In this document: positions 18,015-27,552 of the stretch, one piece after another | How the letters are laid out: each line of letters begins with the position of its first letter | How positions within the stretch are numbered: the stretch's first letter is position 1 | Assembly (NCBI RefSeq): GCF_017991995.1 | Contig: NZ_JAGOPN010000015.1 | Location: 62,001 to 126,000, forward strand | Reading direction: 5' to 3' | Length of the DNA stretch: 64,000 nucleotides | Origin: Pseudacidovorax sp. | GTDB lineage: Bacteria > Pseudomonadota > Gammaproteobacteria > Burkholderiales > Burkholderiaceae_C | Program-made: the position numbers and the translations under genes | Notes under the pieces: generated by a model | What the model saw: only the letters and a program-made list of their open reading frames with translations | Databases searched by the model: none | Told to the model about the DNA's origin: nothing

Positions 18015-20069
18015 TCAGTTGAACTCCAGGATCACCTGATCGACCGCCAGCGATTCGCCCTTGCCGGCGGTGATCTTGCCCACCACGCCGTCCTGCGCCG
18101 CGAAAAGCACGTTCTCCATCTTCATGGCCTCGATGACGGCGAGCTTTTCGCCGGCCTGCACCTGTTGGCCTTCCTTGACGGCGACGTCCACCAGCAGCCC
18201 GGGCATGGGCGAGAGCAGGAACTTGCTCATGTCCGGCGGTGCCTTGTAGGGCATCAGCGACTGCAGGCGCGCACCCAGCAGGGACAGCACCATGGCCTCG
18301 ATCTGCGTGCCGTTGTGCTGCACGCGCAGGGCCAGCGGGTTCTTGCCGGCTCCGCGCTCGACCTGGGCCGTGAACGGCTGGCCGTTCACGCGCCCTTCGA
18401 CGCGGATGCCGCCGAGCGGCGAGCGGCTTTCGAGCTGGTAGCTGCGGCTCCCGACCTGCACCGCGCTCGCGCCCGTGGCGCCCTGGAAGTCGGTCACGCT
18501 CACCGGCGTGTGGCGATGCTCGCCGTCTGCGGCCAGCGTGACGACCACGAACTGCTCACCCACCTTCACGCCATGGCCCGCCAGCTGGCCGCTGATGCCC
18601 GAGGCGCGCGCGCGGTAGCGGCGGTGCGCATAGGCAGCCAGGGCGACGAGGAAGTCCGGGTCATCGTGCGGCACGTCCTCGGCCCGGAAGCCATGGCCAT
18701 AGTGCTCGGCGATGAAGCCGGTGTTGAAGTCACCGCTGACGAACTTGGGATGCGCCAGCAGCGCCGCCTGGAAGGGGATGTTGCTGTGGATGCCGCGGAT
18801 CGCGAAGCCGTTGAGCGCCTCGCGCATCAGCGCGATGGCATGCGCGCGGTCGCGGCCGTGCACGATGAGCTTGGCGATCATCGAGTCGTAGTACATGGGG
18901 ATCTCGCCCCCCTCGTACACGCCCGTATCCACGCGCACGCCATAAGCGTCGGGCGCATTTGGCTCGGAGGCCGACAGCGATTCGGCCGGCGGCTGGAACT
19001 TCACCAGCCGGCCGGTCGAGGGCAGGAAGTTGCGGAACGGGTCTTCCGCGTTGATCCGGCATTCGATGGCCCAGCCGTCGCGCTTCACGTCGGCCTGGGT
19101 CAATGGCAGCGGCTCGCCGGCCGCGACGCGGATCATCAGCTCCACCAGATCCAGCCCGGTGATGCACTCGGTGACCGGGTGCTCCACCTGCAGGCGCGTG
19201 TTCATCTCCAGGAAGTAGAAGTCCTGGTTCTTGCCGACCACGAACTCCACCGTGCCGGCGGACTGGTAGTTCACGGCCTTGGCCAGCGCCACGGCCTGCT
19301 CGCCCATGGCCTTGCGCGTCGCATCGCTGATGAAGGGCGACGGCGCCTCCTCGATGACCTTCTGGTGGCGGCGCTGGATCGAGCACTCGCGCTCATTGAG
19401 GTAAATGACGTGGCCCTGGCTGTCGCCCAGCACCTGGATCTCGATGTGCCGCGGCTGCTCCACGAACTTCTCGATGAAGATGCGGTCGTCTCCGAAGGAA
19501 TTGCGGGCCTCGTTGCGGCAGGAGGTGAAGCCCTCCAGCGCCTCCTTGTCGTTGAAGGCGACACGCAGGCCCTTGCCACCGCCGCCAGCACTGGCCTTGA
19601 TCATCACCGGATAGCCGATGCCCTTGGCGATCTCCACCGCCTGCTCGGGCGTGTCGATGGCCTCGTTGTAGCCGGGAATGGTGTTGACCTTGGCCTCGTT
19701 CGCCAGCTTCTTGGAGGCGATCTTGTCGCCCATGGCTGCGATGGAATAGTGCTTGGGGCCGATGAAGACGATGCCCTCTTCTTCCACGCGCTTGGCGAAG
19801 GACTCGTTCTCCGACAGGAAGCCGTAGCCCGGGTGCACCGCCTCGGACCCGGTCTTCTTGCAGGCCTCGATGATGCGGTCGGCCATCAGGTAGGACTCGC
19901 GCGACGGCGCGGCACCGATGTGCACGGCCTCGTCGGCCAGCTCGACATGGCGGGCGTCGCGGTCCGCGTCCGAGTACACGGCCACGGTCTGGATGCCCAT
20001 CTTGCGGGCCGTCTTGATGACGCGGCAGGCGATTTCGCCACGGTTGGCGATCAGGATCTTCTTGAACAT
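18015..20069 (-). CDS. pccA: Propionyl-CoA carboxylase alpha subunit (biotin carboxylase + biotin carrier)
   Basis: Carboxylates its own biotin with ATP and bicarbonate, then hands CO2 to the beta subunit to make methylmalonyl-CoA. It has 684 residues. The biotin carboxylase domain (1-about 450) starts FKKILIANRGEIACRV and shows the ATP loop ASAGGGGKGLR and the FLEMNTRLQVEHPVTE block. A connecting (BT-like) region follows. The C-terminal biotinyl domain carries Lys650 in EAMKMEN. The start at 20069 has GGGAG upstream and gives the standard N-terminus; a longer frame to 20120 overlaps pccB and is rejected. The operon context with mutase and MeaB supports propionyl-CoA over acetyl- or methylcrotonyl-CoA. 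Confidence 0.95.
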   Translation of the reverse strand: MFKKILIANRGEIACRVIKTARKMGIQTVAVYSDADRDARHVELADEAVHIGAAPSRESYLMADRIIEACKKTGSEAVHPGYGFLSENESFAKRVEEEGIVFIGPKHYSIAAMGDKIASKKLANEAKVNTIPGYNEAIDTPEQAVEIAKGIGYPVMIKASAGGGGKGLRVAFNDKEALEGFTSCRNEARNSFGDDRIFIEKFVEQPRHIEIQVLGDSQGHVIYLNERECSIQRRHQKVIEEAPSPFISDATRKAMGEQAVALAKAVNYQSAGTVEFVVGKNQDFYFLEMNTRLQVEHPVTECITGLDLVELMIRVAAGEPLPLTQADVKRDGWAIECRINAEDPFRNFLPSTGRLVKFQPPAESLSASEPNAPDAYGVRVDTGVYEGGEIPMYYDSMIAKLIVHGRDRAHAIALMREALNGFAIRGIHSNIPFQAALLAHPKFVSGDFNTGFIAEHYGHGFRAEDVPHDDPDFLVALAAYAHRRYRARASGISGQLAGHGVKVGEQFVVVTLAADGEHRHTPVSVTDFQGATGASAVQVGSRSYQLESRSPLGGIRVEGRVNGQPFTAQVERGAGKNPLALRVQHNGTQIEAMVLSLLGARLQSLMPYKAPPDMSKFLLSPMPGLLVDVAVKEGQQVQAGEKLAVIEAMKMENVLFAAQDGVVGKITAGKGESLAVDQVILEFN

Positions 20070-20089
20070 GTGTAGCGCTCCCGGGCTCA

Positions 20090-21622
20090 TCAAAGAGGAA
20101 TGTTCCCGTGCTTGCGCCACGGGTTCTCCAGCTTCTTCTCGCGCAGCATCACCAGGCTGCGGCAGATGCGCTTGCGCGTCTCGTGCGGCAGGATCACGTC
20201 GTCGATGTAGCCGCGTGCGCTGGCCACGAAGGGGTTAGCGAAGCGGGCCTTGTACTCGGCCTCGCGGGCGGCGAGCTTTTCGGGGTCCTTCTTCTCCTCG
20301 CGGAAGATGATCTCCACCGCGCCCTTGGCGCCCATCACCGCGATCTCTGCGCGCGGCCAGGCCAGGTTCACGTCGCCGCGCAGGTGCTTGGAGGCCATCA
20401 CGTCGTACGCACCGCCATAGGCCTTGCGCGTGATGACCGTGATCTTCGGCACCGTGCATTCGGCATAGGCATAGAGCAGCTTGGCCCCGTGCTTGATGAT
20501 GCCGCCGTATTCCTGGCTGGTCCCGGGCATGAAACCGGGCACGTCCACGAAGGTGACGACCGGGATGTTGAAGGCATCGCAGAAGCGCACGAAGCGCGCC
20601 GCCTTGATCGAGCTCTTGATGTCCAGGCAGCCGGCCAGCACCAGCGGCTGGTTGGCGACGATACCCACGCTCTGGCCTTCCATGCGCGCGAAACCGATCA
20701 CGATGTTCTTGGCGTAGTCGGGCTGCAGCTCGAAGAAGTCGCCGTCGTCCACGACCTTGAGGATCAGCTCCTTCATGTCGTAGGGCTTGTTGGCGTTGTC
20801 GGGCACCAGCGTGTCCAGCGAGAGGTCGGCCCGGTCGGCCGGATCGCCGCTGGGGCGCACCGGCGGCTTCTCGCGGTTGGACAACGGCAGGTAGTTGTAC
20901 AGGCGGCGCAGCATCATCAGCGCCTCCACGTCGTTCTCGAAGGCCAGGTCGGCCACGCCGCTCTTGGTGGTGTGGGTGACGGCGCCGCCCAGTTCCTCGG
21001 CCGTGACGCTCTCGTGCGTCACCGTCTTCACGACCTCGGGGCCGGTGACGAACATGTAGCTGGAGTCCTTCACCATGAAGATGAAGTCGGTCATGGCCGG
21101 CGAATACACCGCGCCGCCGGCGCAGGGGCCCATGATCAGGCTGATCTGCGGCACCACGCCCGAGGCCATGACGTTGCGCTGGAACACATCGGCATAGCCG
21201 CCGAGCGAGGCCACGCCCTCCTGGATGCGCGCGCCACCCGAGTCGTTGAGGCCGATGACGGGTGCGCCGACCTTCATGGCCTGGTCCATCACCTTGCAGA
21301 TCTTCTCGGCGTGGGCCTCGCTGAGCGCGCCGCCGAAGACGGTGAAGTCCTGGCTGAAGACGAACACCAGCCGGCCGTTGATCATGCCGTAGCCGGTGAC
21401 CACGCCGTCGCCGGGGATCTTGTTGTCTGCCATGCCGAAGTCGGTGCTGCGGTGCTCGACGAACATGTCCCATTCTTCGAAGGTGCCGTCGTCCAGCAGC
21501 AGTTCAATACGCTCGCGCGCCGTGAGCTTGCCCTTGGCATGTTGCGCGTCGATGCGCTTCTGGCCGCCGCCCTGGTGCGCCTGCGCACGGCGGCGTTCGA
21601 GTTCTTCGAGGATGTCCTTCAT
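20090..21622 (-). CDS. pccB: Propionyl-CoA carboxylase beta subunit (carboxyltransferase)
   Basis: Transfers the carboxyl group from biotin to propionyl-CoA. It has 510 residues, the normal length. Both crotonase-like halves are present: N-terminal acyl-CoA region ([40 protein letters not shown]) and C-terminal region ([51 protein letters not shown]). The AYGGAYDVM motif is typical of propionyl-CoA carboxylase. ATG at 21622 overlaps the meaB stop by 4 bp (ATGA); pccA starts 20 bp downstream. Confidence 0.96.
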   Translation of the reverse strand: MKDILEELERRRAQAHQGGGQKRIDAQHAKGKLTARERIELLLDDGTFEEWDMFVEHRSTDFGMADNKIPGDGVVTGYGMINGRLVFVFSQDFTVFGGALSEAHAEKICKVMDQAMKVGAPVIGLNDSGGARIQEGVASLGGYADVFQRNVMASGVVPQISLIMGPCAGGAVYSPAMTDFIFMVKDSSYMFVTGPEVVKTVTHESVTAEELGGAVTHTTKSGVADLAFENDVEALMMLRRLYNYLPLSNREKPPVRPSGDPADRADLSLDTLVPDNANKPYDMKELILKVVDDGDFFELQPDYAKNIVIGFARMEGQSVGIVANQPLVLAGCLDIKSSIKAARFVRFCDAFNIPVVTFVDVPGFMPGTSQEYGGIIKHGAKLLYAYAECTVPKITVITRKAYGGAYDVMASKHLRGDVNLAWPRAEIAVMGAKGAVEIIFREEKKDPEKLAAREAEYKARFANPFVASARGYIDDVILPHETRKRICRSLVMLREKKLENPWRKHGNIPL

Positions 21623-22725
21623 GGTGTCCTGTCGGTTGGGGATGAGGTGGGCGGCGCATCGGTCGCCGTCCGGGATTCGGGGGATGGGAGCTCCGCGGCC
21701 AGGGCGAGCAGCTGGCGCGCGGCGGTCGACGCGGCGACATGGCCGGCGGCCACCCCCGCGGACACGCCGGCCAGCCTTTCGCGCACCTGCGGATGCTGGC
21801 GGAAGGCCTGGCGCAGGCCGGCCTCGATGCGCTCCCACATCCAGGCCAGGGCCTGCTTCTCGCGACGGGCGGCCATCCGACCGTTGGCGGTCTGCAACTG
21901 GCGGAACTCGGTCACGGCGGCCCAGAAGCGGTCCACGCCGGCACCCGTCAGGGCGCTGAGCTGCATCACGCGCGGCAGCCAATGCCGCACTTCGGCGCCG
22001 GTGTGCGCGTCGTGCATCGCCTGCGCATGCTGCGGGTTGCCGTGATGGCCGAAGAGCCGCAGCGCCGAGGTGATCTGCGCCTGCGCACGGGTGGCGGCAT
22101 CGGCATCGATGTCCGCCTTGTTGATGACGACCAGGTCGGCGATCTCCATCACGCCCTTCTTGATGGCCTGCAGGTCATCACCGGCATTGGGCAGTTGCAG
22201 CAGCACGAACATGTCTGTCATGCCGGCCACGGCCGTCTCGCTCTGGCCCACGCCCACGGTCTCGACGATCACCACGTCATAGCCCGCGGCCTCGCAGACC
22301 AGCATGGCCTCGCGCGTCTTCTCGGCCACGCCGCCGAGCGTGCCCGACGAGGGGCTGGGACGGATGTACGCCTGCTCGTGCACCGAGAGACGCTCCATGC
22401 GCGTCTTGTCGCCGAGGATCGAGCCACCCGACACAGTGGACGACGGGTCGATGGTGAGCACCGCCACGCGGTGGCCGTGCTCGATCAGGTGCAGGCCCAG
22501 GGCCTCGATGAAGGTGGACTTGCCGACACCTGGGACGCCCGAGATGCCGAGGCGGAAGCTCTGGCCGGTGTGGGGCAGCAGCGCCGTGAGCAACTCGTCG
22601 GCCTGGGCGCGGTGGTCGGCGCGGGTCGATTCGAGCAGCGTGATGGCCTTGGCCATGGCGCGACGCTGGGCAGGGCCAGCTAGGCCAATGATGGCCTCGA
22701 CCGAGACCTTGAATGGCGCTCCCAT
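21619..22725 (-). CDS. meaB: Methylmalonyl-CoA mutase-associated G-protein chaperone
   Basis: P-loop GTPase of the MeaB/ArgK family, which loads and protects adenosylcobalamin on methylmalonyl-CoA mutase. It has 368 residues. Walker A is [10 protein letters not shown]. Other family blocks: [53 protein letters not shown], and the guanine-specificity NKAD. The C-terminal 30 residues are Thr/Pro/Ser-rich. The ATG at 22725 comes 11 bp after the mutase stop; an open frame extending to 23007 lies inside the mutase gene and is not used. The ribosome site is weak, consistent with coupling to the upstream gene. Confidence 0.95.
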   Translation of the reverse strand: MGAPFKVSVEAIIGLAGPAQRRAMAKAITLLESTRADHRAQADELLTALLPHTGQSFRLGISGVPGVGKSTFIEALGLHLIEHGHRVAVLTIDPSSTVSGGSILGDKTRMERLSVHEQAYIRPSPSSGTLGGVAEKTREAMLVCEAAGYDVVIVETVGVGQSETAVAGMTDMFVLLQLPNAGDDLQAIKKGVMEIADLVVINKADIDADAATRAQAQITSALRLFGHHGNPQHAQAMHDAHTGAEVRHWLPRVMQLSALTGAGVDRFWAAVTEFRQLQTANGRMAARREKQALAWMWERIEAGLRQAFRQHPQVRERLAGVSAGVAAGHVAASTAARQLLALAAELPSPESRTATDAPPTSSPTDRTP

Positions 22726-22736
22726 GCGGACAGCAA

Positions 22737-24890
22737 TCAGGCTGCGACAGCCGCCCGGATCTGCTCCAGCACATCCTTCGCACTGGCTGGGATCGGCGTG
22801 CCGGGCCCATAGATGCCCTTCACGCCCGCCTCGTACAGGAACTCGTAGTCCTGCCGCGGAATGACACCACCGACGAAGACGATGATGTCGTCCGCGCCCT
22901 GCTTCTTCAGCTCCTCGATGATGGCCGGGACGAGCGTCTTGTGGCCGGCGGCAAGCGTGCTCACGCCCACGGCATGCACGTCGTTCTCGATGGCCTGGCG
23001 GGCGCATTCCTCGGGCGTCTGGAACAGCGGCCCCATGTCCACGTCGAAGCCCAGGTCGGCGAAGGCCGTCGCCACCACCTTGGCGCCGCGGTCGTGGCCA
23101 TCCTGGCCCAGCTTGGAGATCATCACGCGCGGCCGGCGGCCCTGGTCCTCGGCGAAGGCGTCGATCTCCTTCTTGAGCGCCTCCCAGCCTTCGGCCGAGT
23201 CGTAGGCGGCGGCATAGACGCCCGTGACCTTCTGCGTGTCGGCGCGGTGACGGCCGAAGGCCTTTTCCAGCGCGTCCGACACCTCGCCGACCGTGGCGCG
23301 CAGGCGGATGGCCTGGATGCTCAGGTCCAGCAGGTTGCCCTCGTTCTTCTCGGCCGCGGCCGTGAGCGCATCGAGCGCCGCCTGCACCTTGGTGCCGTCG
23401 CGCGCGGCGCGGACCTGCTGCAGACGCGCCACCTGCTGGTCGCGCACCTTCATGTTGTCGATGGCGAGGATCTCGACCGGGTCCTCGTTCTTGAGCTTGT
23501 ACTTGTTGACGCCGACGATGACGTCGCGGCCCGAGTCGATGCGCGCCTGCTTCTCGGCCGCCGCGGCCTCGATCTTGAGCTTGGCCCAGCCGCTGTCCAC
23601 CGCCTTGGTCATGCCGCCCATGGCCTCAACCTCCTCGATGATGGCCCAGGCGGCGTCGGCCATGTCCTGGGTGAGCTTCTCCATCATGTAGCTGCCGGCC
23701 CAGGGGTCGATGACGTTGGTGATGTGCGTCTCTTCCTGGATGATGAGCTGGGTGTTGCGGGCGATGCGCGCGCTGAACTCGGTGGGCAGCGCGATGGCCT
23801 CGTCCAGCGCATTGGTGTGCAGCGACTGCGTGCCGCCAAACACCGCGGCCATGGCCTCGATGGTGGTGCGCACGACGTTGTTGTACGGGTCCTGCTCGGT
23901 GAGCGACCAGCCCGAGGTCTGGCAGTGCGTGCGCAGCATCAGGCTCTTGGGGTTCTTGGCGTTGAAGCCCTTCATGATCCGGCACCACAGCAGGCGCGCG
24001 GCCCGCATCTTGGCGACTTCCAGGTAGAAGTTCATGCCGATGGCCCAGAAGAAGCTGAGCCGCCCGGCGAAATCGTCCACGTCCATGCCCTTGGCGATGG
24101 CGGTCTTCACGTACTCCTTGCCATCGGCCAGCGTGAAGGCCAGCTCCAGCGCCTGGTTGGCGCCGGCTTCCTGCATGTGATAGCCGGAGATCGAGATCGA
24201 GTTGAACTTCGGCATGTTCTTGGCCGTGTACTCGATGATGTCGCCGATGATCCGCATGCTCGGCTCGGGCGGGTAGATGTAGGTGTTGCGGACCATGAAC
24301 TCCTTGAGGATGTCGTTCTGGATGGTCCCGCTGAGCTTGTCCTGCGACACGCCCTGCTCTTCCGCCGCCACCACGTAGCCGGCCAGCACGGGCAGCACGG
24401 CGCCGTTCATGGTCATGGACACACTGACCTTATCCAACGGGATACCGTCGAACAGGATCTTCATGTCCTCCACCGAATCGATCGCCACACCGGCCTTGCC
24501 GACGTCGCCGGTCACGCGCGGATGGTCGCTGTCGTAGCCGCGGTGGGTGGCCAGGTCGAAGGCGACCGACACGCCCTGACCGCCCGCTGCCAGCGCCTTG
24601 CGGTAGAAGGCATTCGACTCTTCTGCAGTGGAAAAGCCCGCGTACTGGCGGATGGTCCAGGGCCGCACGGCATACATGGTGGCCTGAGGGCCGCGGATGT
24701 AGGGCTCGAAGCCCGGCAGCGTGTCGCTGTGGCGCAGGCCCTGCAGGTCGGCCGCCGTGTAGAGCGGCTTGACCGTGATGCCGTCGGGGGTCGTCCAGTT
24801 GAGCGCCGAGACGTCGCCGCCGGGGGCCGACTTGGCCGCGGCGCGCGCCCAGTCTTCGAGGGTGGAGGGCTTGAATTCGGAATCCGCCAT
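22737..24890 (-). CDS. scpA: Methylmalonyl-CoA mutase (single-chain)
   Basis: Adenosylcobalamin-dependent isomerase converting (R)-methylmalonyl-CoA to succinyl-CoA. It has 717 residues with both parts in one chain: the N-terminal TIM-barrel (about 1-560; [53 protein letters not shown]) and the C-terminal B12-binding domain with base-off motif DGHDRGAK (DxHxxG). First gene of the operon scpA-meaB-pccB-pccA-bioB-VOC. The start at 24890 gives the standard N-terminus; an upstream frame to 24962 runs into the promoter. It is divergent from the GntR regulator across a short AT-rich region. Confidence 0.97.
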   Translation of the reverse strand: MADSEFKPSTLEDWARAAAKSAPGGDVSALNWTTPDGITVKPLYTAADLQGLRHSDTLPGFEPYIRGPQATMYAVRPWTIRQYAGFSTAEESNAFYRKALAAGGQGVSVAFDLATHRGYDSDHPRVTGDVGKAGVAIDSVEDMKILFDGIPLDKVSVSMTMNGAVLPVLAGYVVAAEEQGVSQDKLSGTIQNDILKEFMVRNTYIYPPEPSMRIIGDIIEYTAKNMPKFNSISISGYHMQEAGANQALELAFTLADGKEYVKTAIAKGMDVDDFAGRLSFFWAIGMNFYLEVAKMRAARLLWCRIMKGFNAKNPKSLMLRTHCQTSGWSLTEQDPYNNVVRTTIEAMAAVFGGTQSLHTNALDEAIALPTEFSARIARNTQLIIQEETHITNVIDPWAGSYMMEKLTQDMADAAWAIIEEVEAMGGMTKAVDSGWAKLKIEAAAAEKQARIDSGRDVIVGVNKYKLKNEDPVEILAIDNMKVRDQQVARLQQVRAARDGTKVQAALDALTAAAEKNEGNLLDLSIQAIRLRATVGEVSDALEKAFGRHRADTQKVTGVYAAAYDSAEGWEALKKEIDAFAEDQGRRPRVMISKLGQDGHDRGAKVVATAFADLGFDVDMGPLFQTPEECARQAIENDVHAVGVSTLAAGHKTLVPAIIEELKKQGADDIIVFVGGVIPRQDYEFLYEAGVKGIYGPGTPIPASAKDVLEQIRAAVAA

Positions 24891-24982
24891 GCTTCGTCTC
24901 TCTCGCTTGACCTCTGGTGCCGGAAGTGCGGCCACGCTGGCCGACCCCGGGGAATCCCGCAAGTCTAGCCGGCTGTAATTAT

Positions 24983-25000
24983 TAATTCAATTATGAATTA
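24983..25000. promoter_or_regulatory. AT-rich palindromic operator between scpA and gntR
   Basis: Perfect inverted repeat TAATTC-N6-GAATTA in the 139-bp divergent region. It sits in a conspicuous AT-rich block (about 24975-25000) within very GC-rich DNA, about 30 bp from the gntR start and about 93 bp from the scpA start. Inferred to be the binding site of the adjacent GntR/FCD regulator, controlling the methylmalonyl-CoA operon and itself. Confidence 0.6.
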
Positions 25001-25029
25001 GGGGCTGCATCTGCGATACAGTCGCGCCC

Positions 25030-25677
25030 ATGTCTGCCCTGACCCTCACCCCGCGCGCCCTCTATGAAGAGGTGGCGGAGCTGCTGCGCCAGCGCATCTT
25101 CCGCCGCGAACTGGAGCCCGGCAGCTGGATCGACGAGCTGCGCATCGCGGAAGAACTGGGCATCAGCCGCACACCATTGCGCGAGGCGCTGAAGGTGCTG
25201 GCCGCCGAAGGCCTGGTGACGATGAAGCCGCGCCGCGGCGCCTATGTGACCGAGGTGTCCGACCGCGACCTGGCCGACGTGTACCACCTGCTCGCCCTGC
25301 TGGAGAGCGACGCAGCCGGCGTGGTCGCCACCCGCGCAACCGAGACCCAGATCACCGAGCTGCGCGCCCTGCACGAGGAGCTGGAGGCCGCAGCCCGCCC
25401 CGGACACGTCGACCGGGAGCATTTCTTCGCCGTCAACGAGCGCTTCCACATGCGGCTGCTGGCCATTGCCGACAACCGCTGGCGCGACCAGATGGTGGCC
25501 GACCTGCGCAAGGTGATGAAGCTCAATCGCCACAACTCGCTGCTGAAGGCGGGGCGCATCGAGGAATCGCTGGCGGAACACCGCGCCCTCGTGGCTGCCA
25601 TCGAAGCGCGGGACGCGCAGGCGGCCGAGGCGCGCATGCGCGAGCATTTCGCGAACGGGCTGGAAGCCGCCTCCTGA
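25030..25677 (+). CDS. GntR family regulator with FCD effector domain
   Basis: Transcription factor of 215 residues. The N-terminal winged helix (about 8-75) contains the classic SWIDELRIAEELGISRTPLREALKVLAAEGLV recognition region and the MKPRRGAYV wing. The C-terminal FCD domain (about 80-210) has metal-ligand-like His and Asp residues (RFHMRLLAIADN, LAEHRALVAAIEARD). Divergent from scpA, so it probably regulates the methylmalonyl-CoA operon, perhaps in response to propionyl-CoA, methylmalonate or a related acid; the ligand is inference. It converges with dusA over a long hairpin at 25683-25727. Confidence 0.92.
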   Translation: MSALTLTPRALYEEVAELLRQRIFRRELEPGSWIDELRIAEELGISRTPLREALKVLAAEGLVTMKPRRGAYVTEVSDRDLADVYHLLALLESDAAGVVATRATETQITELRALHEELEAAARPGHVDREHFFAVNERFHMRLLAIADNRWRDQMVADLRKVMKLNRHNSLLKAGRIEESLAEHRALVAAIEARDAQAAEARMREHFANGLEAAS

Positions 25678-25682
25678 GGCGC

Positions 25683-25727
25683 GCCGCGCCCCGCTTTTCC
25701 TGACGCTTGGAGGCGGCGGGGCGCGGC
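25683..25727. terminator. Long hairpin between convergent gntR and dusA
   Basis: Perfect 12-bp arms GCCGCGCCCCGC (25683-25694) and GCGGGGCGCGGC (25716-25727) with a 21-nt loop. There is no T-run on either side, so it may act as a bidirectional stop or stabilise 3' ends. Confidence 0.5.
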
Positions 25728-25775
25728 ATCAGCCACCCGCCGCCAGCACGATCGGAGGACCGGCCTCTCCCCGCG

Positions 25776-26789
25776 TCACACTTCGGCCGTGGCGGACACA
25801 TGCGCCCGGGCCATCACCTCGTGCGGATCGAGCTCGCGCAGCCGGTGATCGCTCCACACCTGTCGCCAGCGGCGCGCGCCCGGCAGGCCGTTGCGCAGCC
25901 CCAGCATGTGCCGCGCGATCGACTGCCACGACGTGCCGTGCGCCTGTTTCTCGCGACGCATGTAGTCGCACATCTGCGCCTCCACCTCCTCGCGCGTCAC
26001 CTCACGCGGCGCATCACCGAAGAAGGCGCTGTCCCACTGCGAGAGCCACCACGGGTTGTGGTACGCCTCGCGGCCCACCATCACGCCGTCGAGCAGGCGC
26101 AGTTGCGCGTGCACCTGTTCGTCGGTCTGGATACCGCCGTTGATGGCGATGAACAGCTGAGGAAAGTCGTGTTTGAGCCGGTGCACCAGCTCGTAGCGCA
26201 GCGGCGGAATCTCCCGGTTCTGCTTGGGACTCAGGCCCTTGAGCCACGCGTTGCGCGCATGCACGATGAAGTGGCGGCAGCCGGCGTCGGCCACGGTGCC
26301 GACGAAGTCGCGTACGAAGTCGTAGCTCTCCACCCGGTCGATGCCGATGCGGTGCTTGACGGTCACGGGCACGCTCACCACGTCCAGCATCGCCTTCACG
26401 CCATCGGCCACCAGCGCCGGCTCCGCCATCAGACAGGCGCCGAAGGCACCGCGCTGCACCCGCTCGCTGGGGCAGCCGCAGTTCAGGTTGATCTCGTCGT
26501 AACCCCACTGCTCGCCCAGCCGCGCGCTGGCCGCCAGGTCGGCGGGCTCGCTGCCGCCCAGTTGCAGCGCGACCGGGTGCTCGGTCCCGTCGAAACGCAG
26601 ATGCCGCGCGGCATCGCCGTGCAGGATGGCGCCGGTGTTCACCATCTCGGTGTACAGCAGGGCGTGGCGGCTGAGCAGGCGGTGGAAGTAACGACAGTGG
26701 CGGTCCGTCCAATCGAGCATCGGGGCCACGGAGAGGCGGCCGACGGGCAGCGACGCCTGCAGTGATGAGGAAAGGTCCTTGTCGTTCAT
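25776..26789 (-). CDS. dusA: tRNA-dihydrouridine(20/20a) synthase DusA
   Basis: FMN enzyme that reduces uridine 20/20a in the tRNA D-loop using NADPH. It has 337 residues. Markers: SVAPMLDWTDRHCRYF at the N-terminus (the DusA form), LQLGGSEPADLA, NLNCGCPSERVQRGAFGACLM with the catalytic Cys, VKHRIGID, FIVHARNAWLKGLSPKQNREIPPL, and INGGIQT with VMVGREAYHNPW for FMN-phosphate binding. The N-terminus before PVGRLSVAPM is variable; the ATG at 26789 has no strong ribosome site. DusA 3' regions are known integration sites for some elements, but nothing of that kind is seen here. Confidence 0.96.
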   Translation of the reverse strand: MNDKDLSSSLQASLPVGRLSVAPMLDWTDRHCRYFHRLLSRHALLYTEMVNTGAILHGDAARHLRFDGTEHPVALQLGGSEPADLAASARLGEQWGYDEINLNCGCPSERVQRGAFGACLMAEPALVADGVKAMLDVVSVPVTVKHRIGIDRVESYDFVRDFVGTVADAGCRHFIVHARNAWLKGLSPKQNREIPPLRYELVHRLKHDFPQLFIAINGGIQTDEQVHAQLRLLDGVMVGREAYHNPWWLSQWDSAFFGDAPREVTREEVEAQMCDYMRREKQAHGTSWQSIARHMLGLRNGLPGARRWRQVWSDHRLRELDPHEVMARAHVSATAEV

Positions 26790-27012
26790 GAGGTGGGCAG
26801 AGGCGCCGGTCGAAAGAGGGGCCGGCGAAGGGCGTCAACGTCGACGCTCGTTCCACGGGAAAGAAAACAGGAAGCCGCGCCACGCAGGGAGTACATGGAG
26901 CGGGAAGAGGCCGGCATTTTCCCAGGTCCCAGCGATACGCGCGGCAAAGCCGGCCTTGGCGGCGGCCGAGAACCGCCGCCCAAGTGCGGCGCGAGCCAGT
27001 CAGGCTCATTTA

Positions 27013-27041
27013 ATAAACACACTTACGATATAGATGTTTAT
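27013..27041. promoter_or_regulatory. Inverted repeat overlapping the marR start
   Basis: Arms ATAAACA (27013-27019) and TGTTTAT (27035-27041), 22 bp centre to centre, in a short AT-rich patch. The right arm covers the marR start codon. MarR proteins commonly bind such repeats to repress themselves and the linked efflux gene; binding here is inferred. Confidence 0.5.
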
Positions 27042-27552
27042 GAAAATCGACCCCTCCAAGCGCTTCAGCTTTCTGGTCAACCAGGTGGCCAAGCTGCACG
27101 GCGCCCACTTCGACCGGCTGGCCCGCGAGCGCATGGGCCTGTCCCTGGCGCAATGCCGACTGCTCTGGGCGCTGGCACATCCCGAGCAGCCCGAGCCGTT
27201 GTCGCAGGCTGCCGTGGCCCAACGCCTGGAAACCAGCGCCATGGCCGTCGCCACGCTCTGTGACCGCATGGAGGCCGGTGGCTGGATCCGGCGCGAGCCC
27301 TCGCCCAATGACCGCCGCGTCAAACTCATTCACGCCACGCCCCGCGCCCTCGATGCCATGGACCAGGCCCTCGCCATCAGCGACGAGGTGCTGGCCCATG
27401 GTCTCGTCACCCTCAGCGCCGACGAGCAGGCCCAGCTCATGGCATTGCTGGCCAAAGCCCGCGAGGGCCTGCTCGCATGGCAACCTGAGGCGGCGCCGGC
27501 TTCGCTGCACGACGGCGGCGCGACCCGCGGCCCCGAGGAGACCGCCCCATGA
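27034..27552 (+). CDS. MarR family transcriptional regulator
   Basis: Winged-helix repressor of 172 residues. The N-terminal dimerisation helices are followed by PLSQAAVAQRLETSAMAVATLCDRMEAGGWIRREPSPNDRRVKLIHAT, which holds the recognition helix and the DxR wing motif (NDRR). The start is ATG at 27034; ATG at 27040 is also possible and no ribosome site is visible. The stop overlaps the efflux gene start by 4 bp (ATGA). Expected role: drug- or phenolic-responsive repressor of the downstream efflux pump. Confidence 0.92.
   Translation: MFMKIDPSKRFSFLVNQVAKLHGAHFDRLARERMGLSLAQCRLLWALAHPEQPEPLSQAAVAQRLETSAMAVATLCDRMEAGGWIRREPSPNDRRVKLIHATPRALDAMDQALAISDEVLAHGLVTLSADEQAQLMALLAKAREGLLAWQPEAAPASLHDGGATRGPEETAP

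Noticed and set aside
16995-20075. 1026-codon open frame on the plus strand
   Set aside because: It is antisense to bioB and pccA and arises from high GC at third codon positions; its translation is His/Gly/Leu-rich low complexity with no domain.
20108-22045. 645-codon plus-strand frame opposite pccB/meaB
   Set aside because: Antisense shadow with no recognisable domain.
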